Positions 10,308 to 21,654 of a stretch of DNA of 64,000 nt are shown here, one piece after another (position 1 is the stretch's first letter; each line of letters begins with the position of its first letter). The position numbers and the translations under genes are program-made. The stretch comes from Bedellia somnulentella. Lineage: Eukaryota > Arthropoda > Insecta > Lepidoptera > Bedelliidae. Below the pieces are notes generated by a model. It did not search any database. It saw only the letters and a list, made by a program, of their open reading frames with translations, and was not told the origin of the DNA. The stretch lies in NCBI GenBank assembly GCA_963576735.1, contig OY755171.1:18326182-18390181 (forward strand). The letters run 5' to 3'.

Positions 10308-11448
10308 TTGTTTAGTATAACTTCTAATATACGTTTTTTTTAATATTTCAAGCAGAAGAAATTAAAAAAAAAACTGAATTATTTTTATCGATATAGTCAA
10401 GGCAGGTACTATCAATTGCCACTTTATACAATACAAATCTATATTTTTTTTTAACACATATTGTTTTTTTAATATTTTTCTCTGGCTATCTGTTTCATTA
10501 TATTCATTAGATGTAGGTAATAGCCATGGATATACACCGTGAGTATTATATGAATGTGAATGGCGGTTAGTTCACAAAAAGTCATACTCCAAACTTTTCA
10601 ATCCACCAATCCACCGCAGTTGGTGTTCAAATAGCTGGTGAGAGCAGTTAAGTGTAACATCCAATATGGCTGCCGGCTGTATGTCGCACCTGCTGGACAC
10701 TGATTCGTTCCGCACGGTACTGGACTGTGGGTGGTGTAAGTTAATATTATGCGTTATATTTTACTGGAATATATTTAACTGTTTAGTGATATTGTATTTG
10801 GTGTGATTTAAAGATATATTTAAGCTTTTCTGTGTCGGTTTAGAACAGCACTACCTCATATATTCCTCTGTCATATCGTCCAAAAAGTATTGGAGAGTTT
10901 TAAAAAATTGTTAAGCGGTAATGCTGAAGGCTATAATCATAAATATTTATTGACCATCTTTTCCGCACTAAACATCCAAAATTACCTAAGAAAATTCTAA
11001 TCATGAAACTGGCTGCTCTTTTTCTAACGTACGTGATAATTAGAATAGGTTTTATAGTTTAGCGATAAGGTATTTTATTTGTTTGGAACATGAATTGAAG
11101 CTGGATTGCTAAAATGATATGACATTGTAATTAGGAGACAACCGAGAGACAATGATATTTCTTTCTACTTTAACCTATCAACACTAATCCTTAAGTTCCT
11201 TGAGTAAATGTACTATCGAAAATTGCTATTCTTTATCATATTTGTAATTGTTAGGTGACACTGAAATTTTCACACAAAAATCAAGTTTATTTTTGCAATA
11301 TACCTTCTCGTGTATTATTTTTATTACCTTTTGTGCTATAGCTATAGCAAAAACTAATTCGACTTGATAGTTGACAATGTATCTTTCCATCCTTAATATA
11401 AATTCTCTTAAATGTGAAATTTAACTGATGCAGCTTTTACAAGATTGT
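10308..11448. other. unassigned AT-rich sequence
   Basis: No ORF or shared repeat found. A short GC-richer patch near 10660-10740 gives no recognisable product. Confidence 0.4.
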
Positions 11449-11556
11449 ACATACATACATACATACATATGCTCACGGCTATATTTCCCTAGAAGGGGTA
11501 GCCAGAGCTAAGGAATTATAAATTCCTCAGCCACTTTTGGAAGTTGAGTGGGGAAC
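11449..11556 (-). repeat. S1 SINE-like element, 3' part only
   Basis: It carries the (TATG)n tail, 'tagccagagctaagg' and 'ccacttttggaagttgagtg', then stops abruptly. This is a 5'-truncated copy, as expected for retroposition. Confidence 0.7.
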
Positions 11557-11858
11557 AACAACACACAAGATTGTGTACGTCAAAAATAAGAAAAATACAG
11601 AAATTGAGAGCTCGATTCTCTTGTAACTTGGGCGCCACATTAGAAATGCGTGCATCTGTTTTGTTGCAGTTTTTACTTGAACGACATTCCAACATTGATT
11701 AGTCATTGTTCTTGTTGTGAGTCATGCGACACACAATTTATTTTTTATTTTTTGTGTTAAATAAGTTTTTGTCATTAGTTGTTTATTTATCTTGCTCTTA
11801 CTCTAACAGCTGATTCATATACAAATAAATATACAGATTGGGTTAGCCCCAAACTAAT
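11557..11858. other. unassigned sequence
   Basis: No feature recognised. An ORF that starts at 11779 runs into the 361-bp repeat and looks accidental. Confidence 0.4.
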
Positions 11859-12219
11859 TGTTATAATACTCAGTAACAAGCTCTTCAATAAAACTCAGGT
11901 TCAGGAGATAGATTATTTATTCCACCGACACAGTAAAGTATCCATCTTAATTCAATTTTCGATTAAGTGGCTTCAATCGTGTTTGCCACAATTATTTCGC
12001 CAATGTCGAGTAAAAGTAAAATATTGCACAAGTTAACTCTTTAAATTTATCAAGACAACTGTCACTAGTCAGTGGGACGAGTGTATTTATTCTAGAAGTC
12101 AACCCCTTTCCTTATTTCCGTTTATTCATGGATGGGGCCCTAATACATTTTCTTTATATAATAAACATTAATACAAAAGTAATTTATCAGAAAACCTTGT
12201 AAATAAAATAAACCTAACA
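11859..12219 (+). repeat. 361-bp dispersed repeat, copy 1 (possible solo LTR)
   Basis: It is nearly identical (two differences seen by eye) and equal in length to 26609-26969. The unit starts TGTTATAATA and ends AACCTAACA, so it has TG...CA ends. It contains AATAAA-like signals near its 3' end ('aaataaaataaa'). These are properties of a solo LTR. Against that, neither copy shows a matching target-site duplication and no internal region is visible. Confidence 0.55.
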
Positions 12220-12590
12220 CTCGTCCATCCTGACCTCGTGTATGTCCTCATACACGCATTTCATTAAATAGCTTACTTAACCTAACACTCGGTTAAGATA
12301 AACTTTAATTATTAAAAAGAAACAACATAAAGTTAATAAATTATCATATCTCCCTTTAAAGTTATAAGATTAAATTTACTGACTAATCCGTTGCTTCGGA
12401 AGGTGTTCGCAAAGAGAAGAAGCAACAAAGAAACTCTTTGCATTCACATTTTTTCATTTTTTCAAAAATAGGTTGTACAATTTTGGGTTTAACATATTAT
12501 GGTAAAAGGTAATTAAGGTACAATCACAGAGCTTAGACTAAGACATATAATAAATAAAGATACAATATGAACACTTTTAATCTGAGTTCC
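12220..12590. other. unassigned sequence
   Basis: It contains the repeat-like phrase 'cctaacactcg' twice (12213 and 12290), and nothing else recognisable. Confidence 0.4.
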
Positions 12591-13057
12591 AATGAGAGGT
12601 TTTCCTTTTTTCTTTTTTTCTTCTTCCCTGTTCTCAGGATAGATGGCGCCAGATTTGCTATGTTACTGGTAGGAACGGAACGTCACACCGTTTTTCACAC
12701 TTGGATGTAATGATATCGTAAAACGGAACGTACATAAAAACGTTCTGATTTGAAAGTCTAAATAAATATCAGTTTAAGACAAGATAGCTTAAAAGTAAAT
12801 AAACAAAGACGGTATTTATATTTAACATTATTTTTGTTGTTTTTACTCGCCAAAAAGAAAATGGTACGGTAAGTAAAAGTTACTCTATGGTGATGTGACA
12901 CATGTTTTTAAAGTTGAAATTGGCGAAATTATTGTGGCAACACGATTGAGACCACGAAAAAAAAATTTAAGTAAGTAACGTAGTTACATCAACGCCATCT
13001 ACAGTGCTCTAGGAAACTATGTTGTTTTTTTATTTCTCAAAAAGAAAACCTCTCATT
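12591..13057. mobile_element. 467-bp fold-back MITE
   Basis: The left end 'aatgagaggttttcc' and the right end, reverse complemented, 'aatgagaggttttctttt' match. The similarity continues inwards to 'tagatggcg' (about 70 bp in) on both arms. The interior is AT-rich with no ORF. No convincing target-site duplication is seen, so the superfamily is unknown. Confidence 0.65.
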
Positions 13058-13648
13058 ACAACAACATTTAATTCTTAATCTTTGACTATGAACACTATAG
13101 ACAGAGTCATAATGCAGCGGGAGAGTACCTCTTTTAGATAGCAATACTTTTCCCTGTAATGTTGCGATCACTAGAAAACAATTACCCCAAAATACTATAA
13201 TCACCATTCTAAAAGCTACTTTTTAATTTAAAATTGATTACGTCAATTTATTGTTTAATTAAAGGTTTACTGTTTACTATATTATTTCCTGCAATCATAT
13301 TATTATACATACTTGCTCCTAGTATTATACAATCTTTTTTGTTTAATTTTACCATTTATACTGATGTTTAATACACCGTGAAATCTAAAGCATTGTACTA
13401 ACTATCAGGGATGAATCTTCCCATGATTACGAATACATTTTTGTACGGGACTAACTTTGTTACTGGACAAAAAAAACAGCTGTTCCATAAGTGCTAGTTA
13501 TGTAAATATCATACGGGTCATCATGGGTATAGTGGGGTCTATGTTTGTATTTTGAAAAATAAAAGACAGCACTATTTTGTCGTGAGTTTTATTGCATTAT
13601 TTACTATTGACCTTTAAACAAAATCAGTTTCGTGTGAAAATTTCGAAT

Positions 13649-13840
13649 TCATTCGTCTATTTCAGTCACAATTTTGAAAAGATGATGTATTCGTACATCT
13701 AAGTATTTTAAAGCTATAGCCTTTATTAACAGCACAAGGTGGTTTTCGAACGGATTTTGCTCTCTGATGTGGTCGTTTAATGTCGGAAATATTCTTTTAC
13801 CTAAATTCTTTTTCAAAACAACTGCGACCATTTGAGCCAA
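13649..13840 (-). pseudogene. probable transposase C-terminal fragment
   Basis: A 63-codon frame directly downstream of the THAP exon, containing NPFENHLVLLIKAIALKYLD and VRIHHLFKI. I recall NH..LLIK....YLD.R.HH-like ends on THAP-associated insect transposases, but I cannot name the domain with certainty. Its position inside the same TIR pair and on the same strand as the THAP exons supports an origin from one transposase gene with its middle deleted. Confidence 0.45.
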
Positions 13841-13845
13841 ATTAG

Positions 13846-14406
13846 TCTATGGACAAAAACGAGGTGCCTTTCAATTTTATAGTATGCCTCAAAACTTTGG
13901 TTGATTTCCAATTGCATCTTCCAGTGGCCGCAATCCATTTTTCTCGTAGATTCGGGTCTTTAGGAAAACTGTAAAGAATACGAAGAAATTAAATAAATAT
14001 AACAAATTTATTACTTACTAATTCCGTAGATAACAATTGGAAATCATTCAGCGTCGCTATAGCGCGACGAAATTCATTATATACTCACTCATTAACATCA
14101 GTTTTCTAATTTGAAAATTTTACCCTAACGACAGGGTAGGATGAAAACGTGAATTATGGGAACACTGAGATACTGCATATTTTTAGATTATGCTATTAAA
14201 AAATTGCTCAAAATAACTAATGAAAACGCTAGTAATCTAGTTTAACGTAATTAACATTTGAATCACTTTTTTTCTGATCGCGCAATGTATTTATTATGTA
14301 TTTATCTGTAGAAAAACATTAAAAAACTCACTCACTTGTGGAAAGTCAATCCTTCGATGTGTTTTTCGCTGCGGCTTCCGCAGCCAAGCACGCTACACCC
14401 AACCAT
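13846..14406 (-). pseudogene. THAP DNA-binding domain, two exons, third Cys/His pair lost
   Basis: Exon 1 starts at ATG 14406 and encodes MVGCSVLGCGSRSEKHIEGL and a TFH end, matching the N-terminal C-x4-C half of THAP domains. It ends at a donor GTGAGTGAG (14335 leftwards). A polypyrimidine stretch and AG at 13969 precede exon 2, which restores the frame as NFPKDPNLREKWIAATGR and NWKSTK, the conserved FPKDP...W core of THAP. The usual C-x2-H-F ending does not follow. Instead the frame runs to a stop at 13846. THAP zinc fingers bind the transposon ends, and this one lacks two zinc ligands. An internal deletion seems to have joined the THAP part to sequence near the transposase C-terminus. Confidence 0.75.
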
Positions 14407-14698
14407 ACCTCACTAAATAATAAGTTTGACTAATGGAGTCTCTTTTATCACAATAACAATATACAAATGAATAAAATCTTTCTCAAAATCAAAAGAAAAC
14501 CAAAATCGCTCACAAGTCGACGCTTTGTTTGTCAAGCTTTAAAAGCGTGACATCAACAAAACGGGTTACGCGATAGAGATGACAATAAAGATTTTGTGTC
14601 TCTTTTTAACATATAAGAACTTAAATAAGGGCTTCTCTTTTTAAAATGGATGACGTAACATCGCTCTATCTATAGTGTTCATAATCAAAGTTCTTAAT

Positions 14699-15029
14699 CA
14701 ATATAAAATATGCTCAACAAAAACATTACAGGTAGACTACAACTTTTTTCTTTTCCTTTTGTTTTTTTTTTTCATTTTAACTCACTTAGATTACATACAT
14801 TAACTAAAAATAACACTTTTTACGAATGAGGAGAGATAAATCAATTTAATTATCATTTCGTTGTTAAGTATGGAAAAATAAACTTTTTTCATATACTAAA
14901 TTAAAATCATAGAGCAACAATAATGAAATAAAAAAAAACTAATTAGAAAACAAATAAAAAGTAACAACAGTACGAGTATCAGTAGTTGTTTTGTGCATCT
15001 ACCCAGATAACTAGTTTACCGATCTCACC
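14699..15029. other. unassigned AT-rich sequence
   Basis: No feature recognised. Confidence 0.4.
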
Positions 15030-15170
15030 TTCCAAAGGTTGTCTGGAAGAGATCGCTTTTAGCGATAAGACCGCCGATTGTACCTCATTGTAAACTGTAT
15101 GATAATTTCTAATGTAAATTTGTGTTTGATGTACAATAAAGAGTTATTCTATTCTATTCTATATTTAATA
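15030..15170 (+). mobile_element. LINE 3'-end fragment with (TATTC)n tail
   Basis: The 'ggaagagatcgcttttagcg' hairpin-like motif, then 'gatgtacaataaagag' and a TTCTA/TATTC tail, is a 3' UTR form I associate with lepidopteran non-LTR elements. A related minus-strand piece lies at 63211-63290. No coding part remains. Confidence 0.5.
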
Positions 15171-15589
15171 CATAATTTTAATAACATAAATATATTTATT
15201 GTTGTAATTTCTATAATTGGCATAGTTAATAGTTTTTTTAATTTAGTTTTAATTTAATTTTAATTTAGTTTCAATCAATTTAATTAAATTTTATAATAAT
15301 CATTTTTTTAAGAATGTTATATCTATAATGTTAGTAATATTGTTAATTATTTCAATTTTTAAATCGAATGATGTGATTAGCCTATAATTGGTGTATTAAG
15401 TTGATATGTGTCATTTCAATTCAAGTACTTTTTAAGATTGTTACTATTTTCACTGTTGGCAATCCGTAATAAATAAATAAGTAAATAAATGTATATTCTT
15501 TTCTCATGACTAAGAACCAAATGCATTCATTTAGACATGGTCTATTCATATTTTTTTAAACATCTCAACCTATTCCATACTTACATCAT
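15171..15589. other. AT-rich sequence, possible second LINE 3' end
   Basis: A run of TTTAATTT-type low-complexity sequence, ending in 'aataaataaataagtaaata' near 15465-15490, which could be another tandem LINE tail. Nothing firmer can be said. Confidence 0.35.
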
Positions 15590-18097
15590 TTCTTTTTTTT
15601 ATTAAAGCCTTTGAACTAATTCCATGCATTCATAACATGTTAACCAACACCATTCCCATGAGTGAGTTTTTAATTTAGTTTTATATAAGTTATGTATAAA
15701 ATTTTGGAAATAAACGATTATTAGCCTTTTTCTATCAAAGCCTACGAACCGATTCCATTCTAACAGGCATCGACAAAATTTGAACCAATTCCATTCTCAC
15801 GAGTTTGATTTTTAATTTTATTTTATATAAGGGATGTATAAATTTTGGAAAGAAACGATTATTAGTATTTTTTTTTATCAAAGCCTACGAACCAATTCCA
15901 TTCTCACAGGCATTGACAAAATTTGAACCAATTCCATTCTCACGAGTTTGATTTTTAATTTTATTTTATATTTGGGATGTATAAATTTTGGAAAGAAACG
16001 ATTATTAGTCTTTTTTTTATCAAAGCCTACGAACCAATTCCATTCTCACAGGCATTGACAAAATTTGAACCAATTCTATTCTCACGAGTTTGATTTTTAA
16101 TTTTATTTTATATAAGGGATGTATAAATTTTGGAAAGAAACGATTATTAGTCTTTTTTTTTATTAAAGCCTACGAACCAATTCCATTCTCACAGGCATTG
16201 ACAAAATTTGAACCAATTCCATTCTCACGAGTTTGATTTTTAATTTTATTTTATATAAGGGATGTATAAATTTTGGAAAGAAACGATTTATTAGTCTTTT
16301 TTTATCAAAGCCTACGAACCAATTCCATTCTCACAGGCATTGTCAAAATTTGAACCAATTCCATTCTCACGAGTTTGATTTTTAATTTTATTTTATATAA
16401 GGGATGTATAAATTTTGGAAAGAAACGATTTATTAGTCTTTTTTTATCAAAGCCTACGAACCAATTCCATTCTCACAGGCATTGTCAAAATTTGAACCAA
16501 TTCCATTCTCACGAGTTTGATTTTTAATTTTATTTTATATAAGGGATATTTAAATTTTGGAAAGAAACGATTATTAGTCTTTTTTTATCAAAGCCTACGA
16601 ACCAATTCCATTCTCACAGGCATTGACAAAATTTGAACCAATTCCATTCTCACGAGTTTGATTTTTAATTTTATTTTATATAAGGGATGTATAAATTTTG
16701 GAAAGAAACGATTATTAGTCTTTTTTTATCAAAGCCTACGAACCAATTCCATTCTCACAGGCATTGACAAAATTTGAACCAATTCCATTCTCACGAGTTT
16801 GATTTTTAATTTTATTTTATATAAGGGATGTATAAATTTTGGAAAGAAACGATTATTAGTCTTTTTTTTATCAAAGCCTACGAACCAATTCCATTCTCAC
16901 AGGCATTGACAAAATTTGAACCAATTCCATTCTCACGAGTTTGATTTTTAATTTTATTTTATATTTGGGATGTATAAATTTTGGAAAGAAACGATTATTA
17001 GTCTTTTTTTTATCAAAGCCTACGAACCAATTCCATTCTCACAGGCATTGACAAAATTTGAACCAATTCTATTCTCACGAGTTTGATTTTTAATTTTATT
17101 TTATATAAGGGATGTATAAATTTTGGAAAGAAACGATTATTAGTCTTTTTTTTTATTAAAGCCTACGAACCAATTCCATTCTCACAGGCATTGACAAAAT
17201 TTGAACCAATTCCATTCTCACGAGTTTGATTTTTAATTTTATTTTATATAAGGGATGTATAAATTTTGGAAAGAAACGATTTATTAGTCTTTTTTTATCA
17301 AAGCCTACGAACCAATTCCATTCTCACAGGCATTGTCAAAATTTGAACCAATTCCATTCTCACGAGTTTGATTTTTAATTTTATTTTATATAAGGGATAT
17401 TTAAATTTTGGAAAGAAACGATTATTAGTCTTTTTTTATCAAAGCCTACGAACCAATTCCATTCTCACAGGCATTGACAAAATTTGAACCAATTCCATTC
17501 TCACGAGTTTGATTTTTAATTTTATTTTATATAAGGGATGTATAAATTTTGGAAAGAAACGATTATTAGTCTTTTTTTATCAAAGCCTACGAACCAATTC
17601 CATTCTCACAGGCATTGACAAAATTTGAACCAATTCCATTCTCACGAGTTTGATTTTTAATTTTATTTTATATAAGGGATGTATAAATTTTGGAAAGAAA
17701 CGATTATTAGTCTTTTTTTTTATCAAAGCCTACGAACCAATTCCATTCTCACAGGCATTGACAAAATTTGAACCAATTCCATTCTCACGAGTTTGATTTT
17801 TAATTTTATTTTATATAAGGGATGTATAAATTTTGGAAAGAAACGATTATTAGTCTTTTTTTTATCAAAGCCTACGAACCAATGCCATTCTCACAGGCAT
17901 TGACAAAATTTGAACCAATTCCATTCTCACGAGTTTGATTTTTAATTTTATTTTATATAAGGGATGTTTAAATTTTGGAAAGAAACGATTATTAGTCTTT
18001 TTTTTATCAAAGCCTACGAACCAATTCCATTCTCACAGGCATTGACAAAATTTGAACCAATTCCATTCTCACGAGTTTGATTTTTAATTTTGTCTTT
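15590..18097. repeat. minisatellite, 17 regular units of 141-143 bp
   Basis: Units begin (taking 'aaagcctacgaacc' as marker) at 15737, 15880, 16022, 16165, 16307, 16449, 16590, 16731, 16873, 17015, 17158, 17300, 17441, 17582, 17725, 17867 and 18009. A diverged extra unit lies at about 15604. Each unit contains GAACCAATTCCATTCTCAC twice, about 40 bp apart. Unit variants recur at a 993-bp period, which shows block duplication inside the array. There is no CRISPR-like spacer structure and no ORF. Confidence 0.95.
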
Positions 18098-18267
18098 TTT
18101 TTTATACATTAATCACGTAAAATTCTGGATAGAAGCACACTAATTGATCTTTATTTACCCCCAAACCGGATTATGTATAGATGTAGTATTCAAACATAGG
18201 TATATAGTATTTTTTAAGATTTTCACGATTGCACATTATAATTGAAACAACTTTTGTTTTTCGGATA

Positions 18268-18345
18268 TTTTAATCGCGTGTTATTACATTATTTTTAAAG
18301 CCCGACGTTTCGAAAACTTTTCAGTTATCATGGTCACGGGAAGAC
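18268..18345 (+). repeat. dispersed-repeat fragment
   Basis: The phrases 'gcccgacgtttcgaa' and 'atcatggtcacgggaagac' are familiar from lepidopteran interspersed repeats, but no second copy exists in this window to confirm it. Confidence 0.35.
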
Positions 18346-20143
18346 TGAGGTGTTTTTTGTCATTATACATATAAATATTTTTAAATTGCCACAAAAAGCT
18401 TTGTATACGAATTTTTCGGAAACACTTTGCCATATCATCACATGAGCACTCTTTTTTCATAGGACTTATATTCGAAAAATATATAAAATAGGCGATATAA
18501 AAAGACCCACTTTGATTTTGATTTAACTTCTTTTTCTATCGATGTATTTCTATATTCTTTGAAATCATTATAACGTGAAGTTTTGATTATATTTCTCATT
18601 TACGTTTGAGTTTTCGATAATTAATAATATCGTTATGACTTCGATAGACATCTTTGCCAAATGCAAAATTATATTGGCCTTCACTTAGGTAATGAATGAA
18701 TTAACAAAGTAAAACATATTAATTATACTAATCATAAAATGAATGTAAAATAAGCAGCTCAGCTACTTAGTTGTTCAGTTGCCACTTGTTTAAAATGTTG
18801 CATTGACGAATTGAAAATGCCCTTTCTAAGAAATTCAAAAATCTTGCAGGCTTAATTATAAAAAGTAGAAGGTGAATGTGACAAAGTTAACCATTATATC
18901 CAAAATTTATATTATGAGGAACGTCCAGTATTAACACTGTGTTAACGGGTTTTTACTTAATACAATAGCTTTGAAAAGTATGATTGTTGATTTTATACCG
19001 ACGGAAAAACTGAAGGTTATTCCAACTTACAAACTTTCCCGTGACTATTTGGAATCTAGGGAAGGATTTAATAATTAGCCTACGGTTAGGCAGTTCAGTG
19101 CTGCCTAGAAACGCTTAATCTGCCACGTTGAATTAAAAATCAGTGACAAAGCCAATTGTTTACCTTATTGAACTAAAAATTGCATGCCTGCAAAAGGTAA
19201 AACTTGTTGATCTTTTCCATGTTATAAAAACTTATTGTACCATGTTATAAGGGCAAATAAAGATTACTATTCTATGAATGTTTGCTTATCAAAACAATCA
19301 CTGAGACATATTATGTAATTAGAATAAAATACGAGGCCAAATTTACAAAATATTAATATACTAAACTAACTCTAATTGCCTCGCAGCTCGCATTCCCAAC
19401 TCAAATTGTCTCGCACACATGCGCAGTTCACAAATATACTAATACAAGAATAAGATAAATATAATAAGATAATTAATTAAATATATGATACACGCGCATT
19501 AAATCTTTGTTCTCGCCAGTAATTAGTGATTGTACGATCTATAATATGTCGGTATTAAGATTATACATATGATTGTAAGTGTATTGTTTGTAATGGTAGG
19601 TTAGGTATGTGATCGAGTGAGAGATAAATAAGACTACTTTGAAGCAAAACAAAGAGCTACTTGCTTCAGCAAATTCCAATGTTTCCAGCATTTCGTTTTA
19701 ATTTCTTATCTGATAATTTAATCAATGACTTGTTTATGTATATTTTAGTTGATATAGGGTATTGTGTTTTTACATTAATGATAAGATGGATTGGCGTCGT
19801 CAGAGCTCTGTGCAGGAGGTAAAAACTGTAGTTGACTTAAAAAGATGTGTGATAATCACAGGTATTGGGTGAGTTTTCTTTCGGGCTCCCCTCCCAACTA
19901 AAAGCCCTCCGAATCCCAAGTATATTTTAACTTAAAATTTAATGTGACGTCCAAAAACAAAGATCTATCCGTTTATTTTGAAATAAATGATTATTGTATT
20001 CATATTCTTCCTTACTGGATACTTACGACCTTTTGTTTATGTGTGTATTTCATATACTCAAAATTCACGGTATTCCTGATGATATAGTTATTGATATATA
20101 ATAGTTATATTTATTGGTTATATTTTATTACATGATATAAATA
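18346..20143. other. unassigned AT-rich sequence
   Basis: About 1.8 kb with no ORF, RNA signal or repeat shared with the rest of the window. Confidence 0.4.
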
Positions 20144-20147
20144 GAAC

Positions 20148-20746
20148 TGTGGGCTACACCTACATCATTATTATAAATATATTATATATATAATACTTAA
20201 ACATACAAACATAAATATTTATAATATACATTTAATTTAATTAATATATCATATTAATTTGGTTGTATTTATATTTACTTTTATTATATACATTGCGATC
20301 GATACTAGTCGGTCGATAATCGATTTGCATATCGATAAGCGGTTCGATGGGATGTGACCCCGTCACTAGTTTTAACAACTTTTATTCTCGCGGGTAGTTT
20401 TGAGCTACCGCGATGATGGTTCGAGAAACGTTGCCTAACCAGTCGTGAATCACTTATCGCGATACGTACAGCATTCGTATTATTCTCGTGTTATTTCTAA
20501 TTAAGCTTAAACCGTGTTGAATATTGTTAATGTCGTTAACTGTTACTTCTTTATTCGCTATTGTATGTGACTGTCTTCCTAATTTGTGTCTGTGTCTGAG
20601 CTGTGTAATCTTTCTTCATTGTGCCTTCTAAAATTCATAGTGTGTGTCGGTGAAAAATAAACCTGTCAAACTGTAAGTGACTTTATTATTTTATATTCGC
20701 CGACCGGTGAGATAACTCATTACATCTTCACCCCCCTCACGCTATA
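20148..20746 (+). repeat. 5' LTR (599 bp)
   Basis: It starts TGTGGGCTAC and ends CTCACGCTATA. It differs from the 3' LTR by two substitutions seen by eye and a 14-bp insertion near 20596-20612. The last few bases are ambiguous because the TSD overlaps 'ATAGAAC'. Confidence 0.9.
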
Positions 20747-20747
20747 C

Positions 20748-20765
20748 TGGTGACACCGACGTGAT
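20748..20765 (+). promoter_or_regulatory. primer-binding site (tRNA-Trp type)
   Basis: TGGTGACACCGACGTGAT lies one base after the LTR. It is complementary, with one mismatch, to the 3' end of insect tRNA-Trp as I remember it. It overlaps the gag start codon at 20764. Confidence 0.7.
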
Positions 20766-21654
20766 GGACAGAGAAGAAGAATTCAGAGATGCACATGGCG
20801 TGGTGACGTCATTACCGACCAGCCGCGCAGGCACTAGTGATGGGAACGAGTCGATGAAACATATCGATGTTTTTAAAGTTAGTGCACGACTTCCACCTTT
20901 TTGGCCCGAAGAGCCTGAAATATGGTTTTCCCAGGTCGAGGGACAATTCGCAATTTCAGGAATTTCTAGCGATGTAACCAAATTTCACTATGTCATTAGC
21001 CAGCTGGATAACCAATTTTCCAGGGAAGTCAAGGATATTATTATTAATCCACCAGCATCCGATAAATATCAGAAGCTTAAATCAGAATTGATTAAAAGAT
21101 TGACCGCATCCAGAGAGGTGAAAATCAAGCAGTTATTGATGCACGAAGAGCTCGGCGATCGTAAGCCATCACAGTTCTTACGACATCTTAAAAGCCTGGC
21201 TGGCATCAATGTTCCAGACGATTTTGTGAAGACGATTTGGATAAGTCGACTTTCACACGGGATTCAAACGGTGTTAGCAGGTCAACCGTCCACATCTTCC
21301 ATCGATGATCTGGCAGACTTAGCCGATCGTGTACAGGACATTGCTACTCCTTCACCGGTTGTCGCATCTACGAGTGCTAGTCAAGCAAGTCAAGTTTCGG
21401 CGATAGAAATGCTAACCAAAGAAGTGGCTGAGCTGCGGAGACAATTCGAGAAGCTCGCTTCAGAGAGGAACAGCAGACCACACAACAGATCGAATAGGTC
21501 AGCGCGTCCTCGTTCTTCATCTAGATCGAAACGCTCACATTCGAACTACAGAAAATACCCCATTTGCTGGTACCATACCAAGTTTGCAGAAAAGGCCAGC
21601 AAATGCATATCTCCGTGTGATTACCAGGCGGGAAACGCCAGGGGCGGTCGATAG
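20764..21654 (+). CDS. gag: Gag-like protein
   Basis: The start is chosen at ATG 20764 (MDREEEF); the GTG three bases upstream is less likely. The protein has 296 codons and no break. The N-terminal half is capsid-like, with FWPEEPEIWFSQVEGQFAI and a helical QLDNQF...KLKSELIKRL segment that resembles insect gypsy Gag. It is followed by a charged Arg/Ser-rich linker (about residues 230-265). The C-terminus has CWYHTKFAEKASKCISPC, i.e. C-x2-H-x9-C-x3-C in place of a CCHC knuckle. Gag would form the particle shell and bind element RNA. The pol frame overlaps its end in the -1 frame. Confidence 0.85.
   Translation: MDREEEFRDAHGVVTSLPTSRAGTSDGNESMKHIDVFKVSARLPPFWPEEPEIWFSQVEGQFAISGISSDVTKFHYVISQLDNQFSREVKDIIINPPASDKYQKLKSELIKRLTASREVKIKQLLMHEELGDRKPSQFLRHLKSLAGINVPDDFVKTIWISRLSHGIQTVLAGQPSTSSIDDLADLADRVQDIATPSPVVASTSASQASQVSAIEMLTKEVAELRRQFEKLASERNSRPHNRSNRSARPRSSSRSKRSHSNYRKYPICWYHTKFAEKASKCISPCDYQAGNARGGR

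Larger units (their letters stand above)
13072..14698 (-). mobile_element. THAP-domain (P-like) transposon, deletion derivative, 8-bp TSD
   Basis: Inverted ends CTTTGAYTATGAACACTATA followed by GAYAGAG lie at 13080-13106 and 14664-14690 (two mismatches). They are flanked by a perfect 8-bp duplication TTCTTAAT (13072-13079 and 14691-14698). An 8-bp TSD together with a THAP domain on the minus strand points to the P-element superfamily. The 1,611-bp length is too short for a full transposase gene. Confidence 0.75.

Noticed and set aside
15590..18097. CRISPR-like array
   Set aside because: Units are 141-143 bp and repeat over their whole length. There are no short repeats with variable spacers, and the context is eukaryotic.
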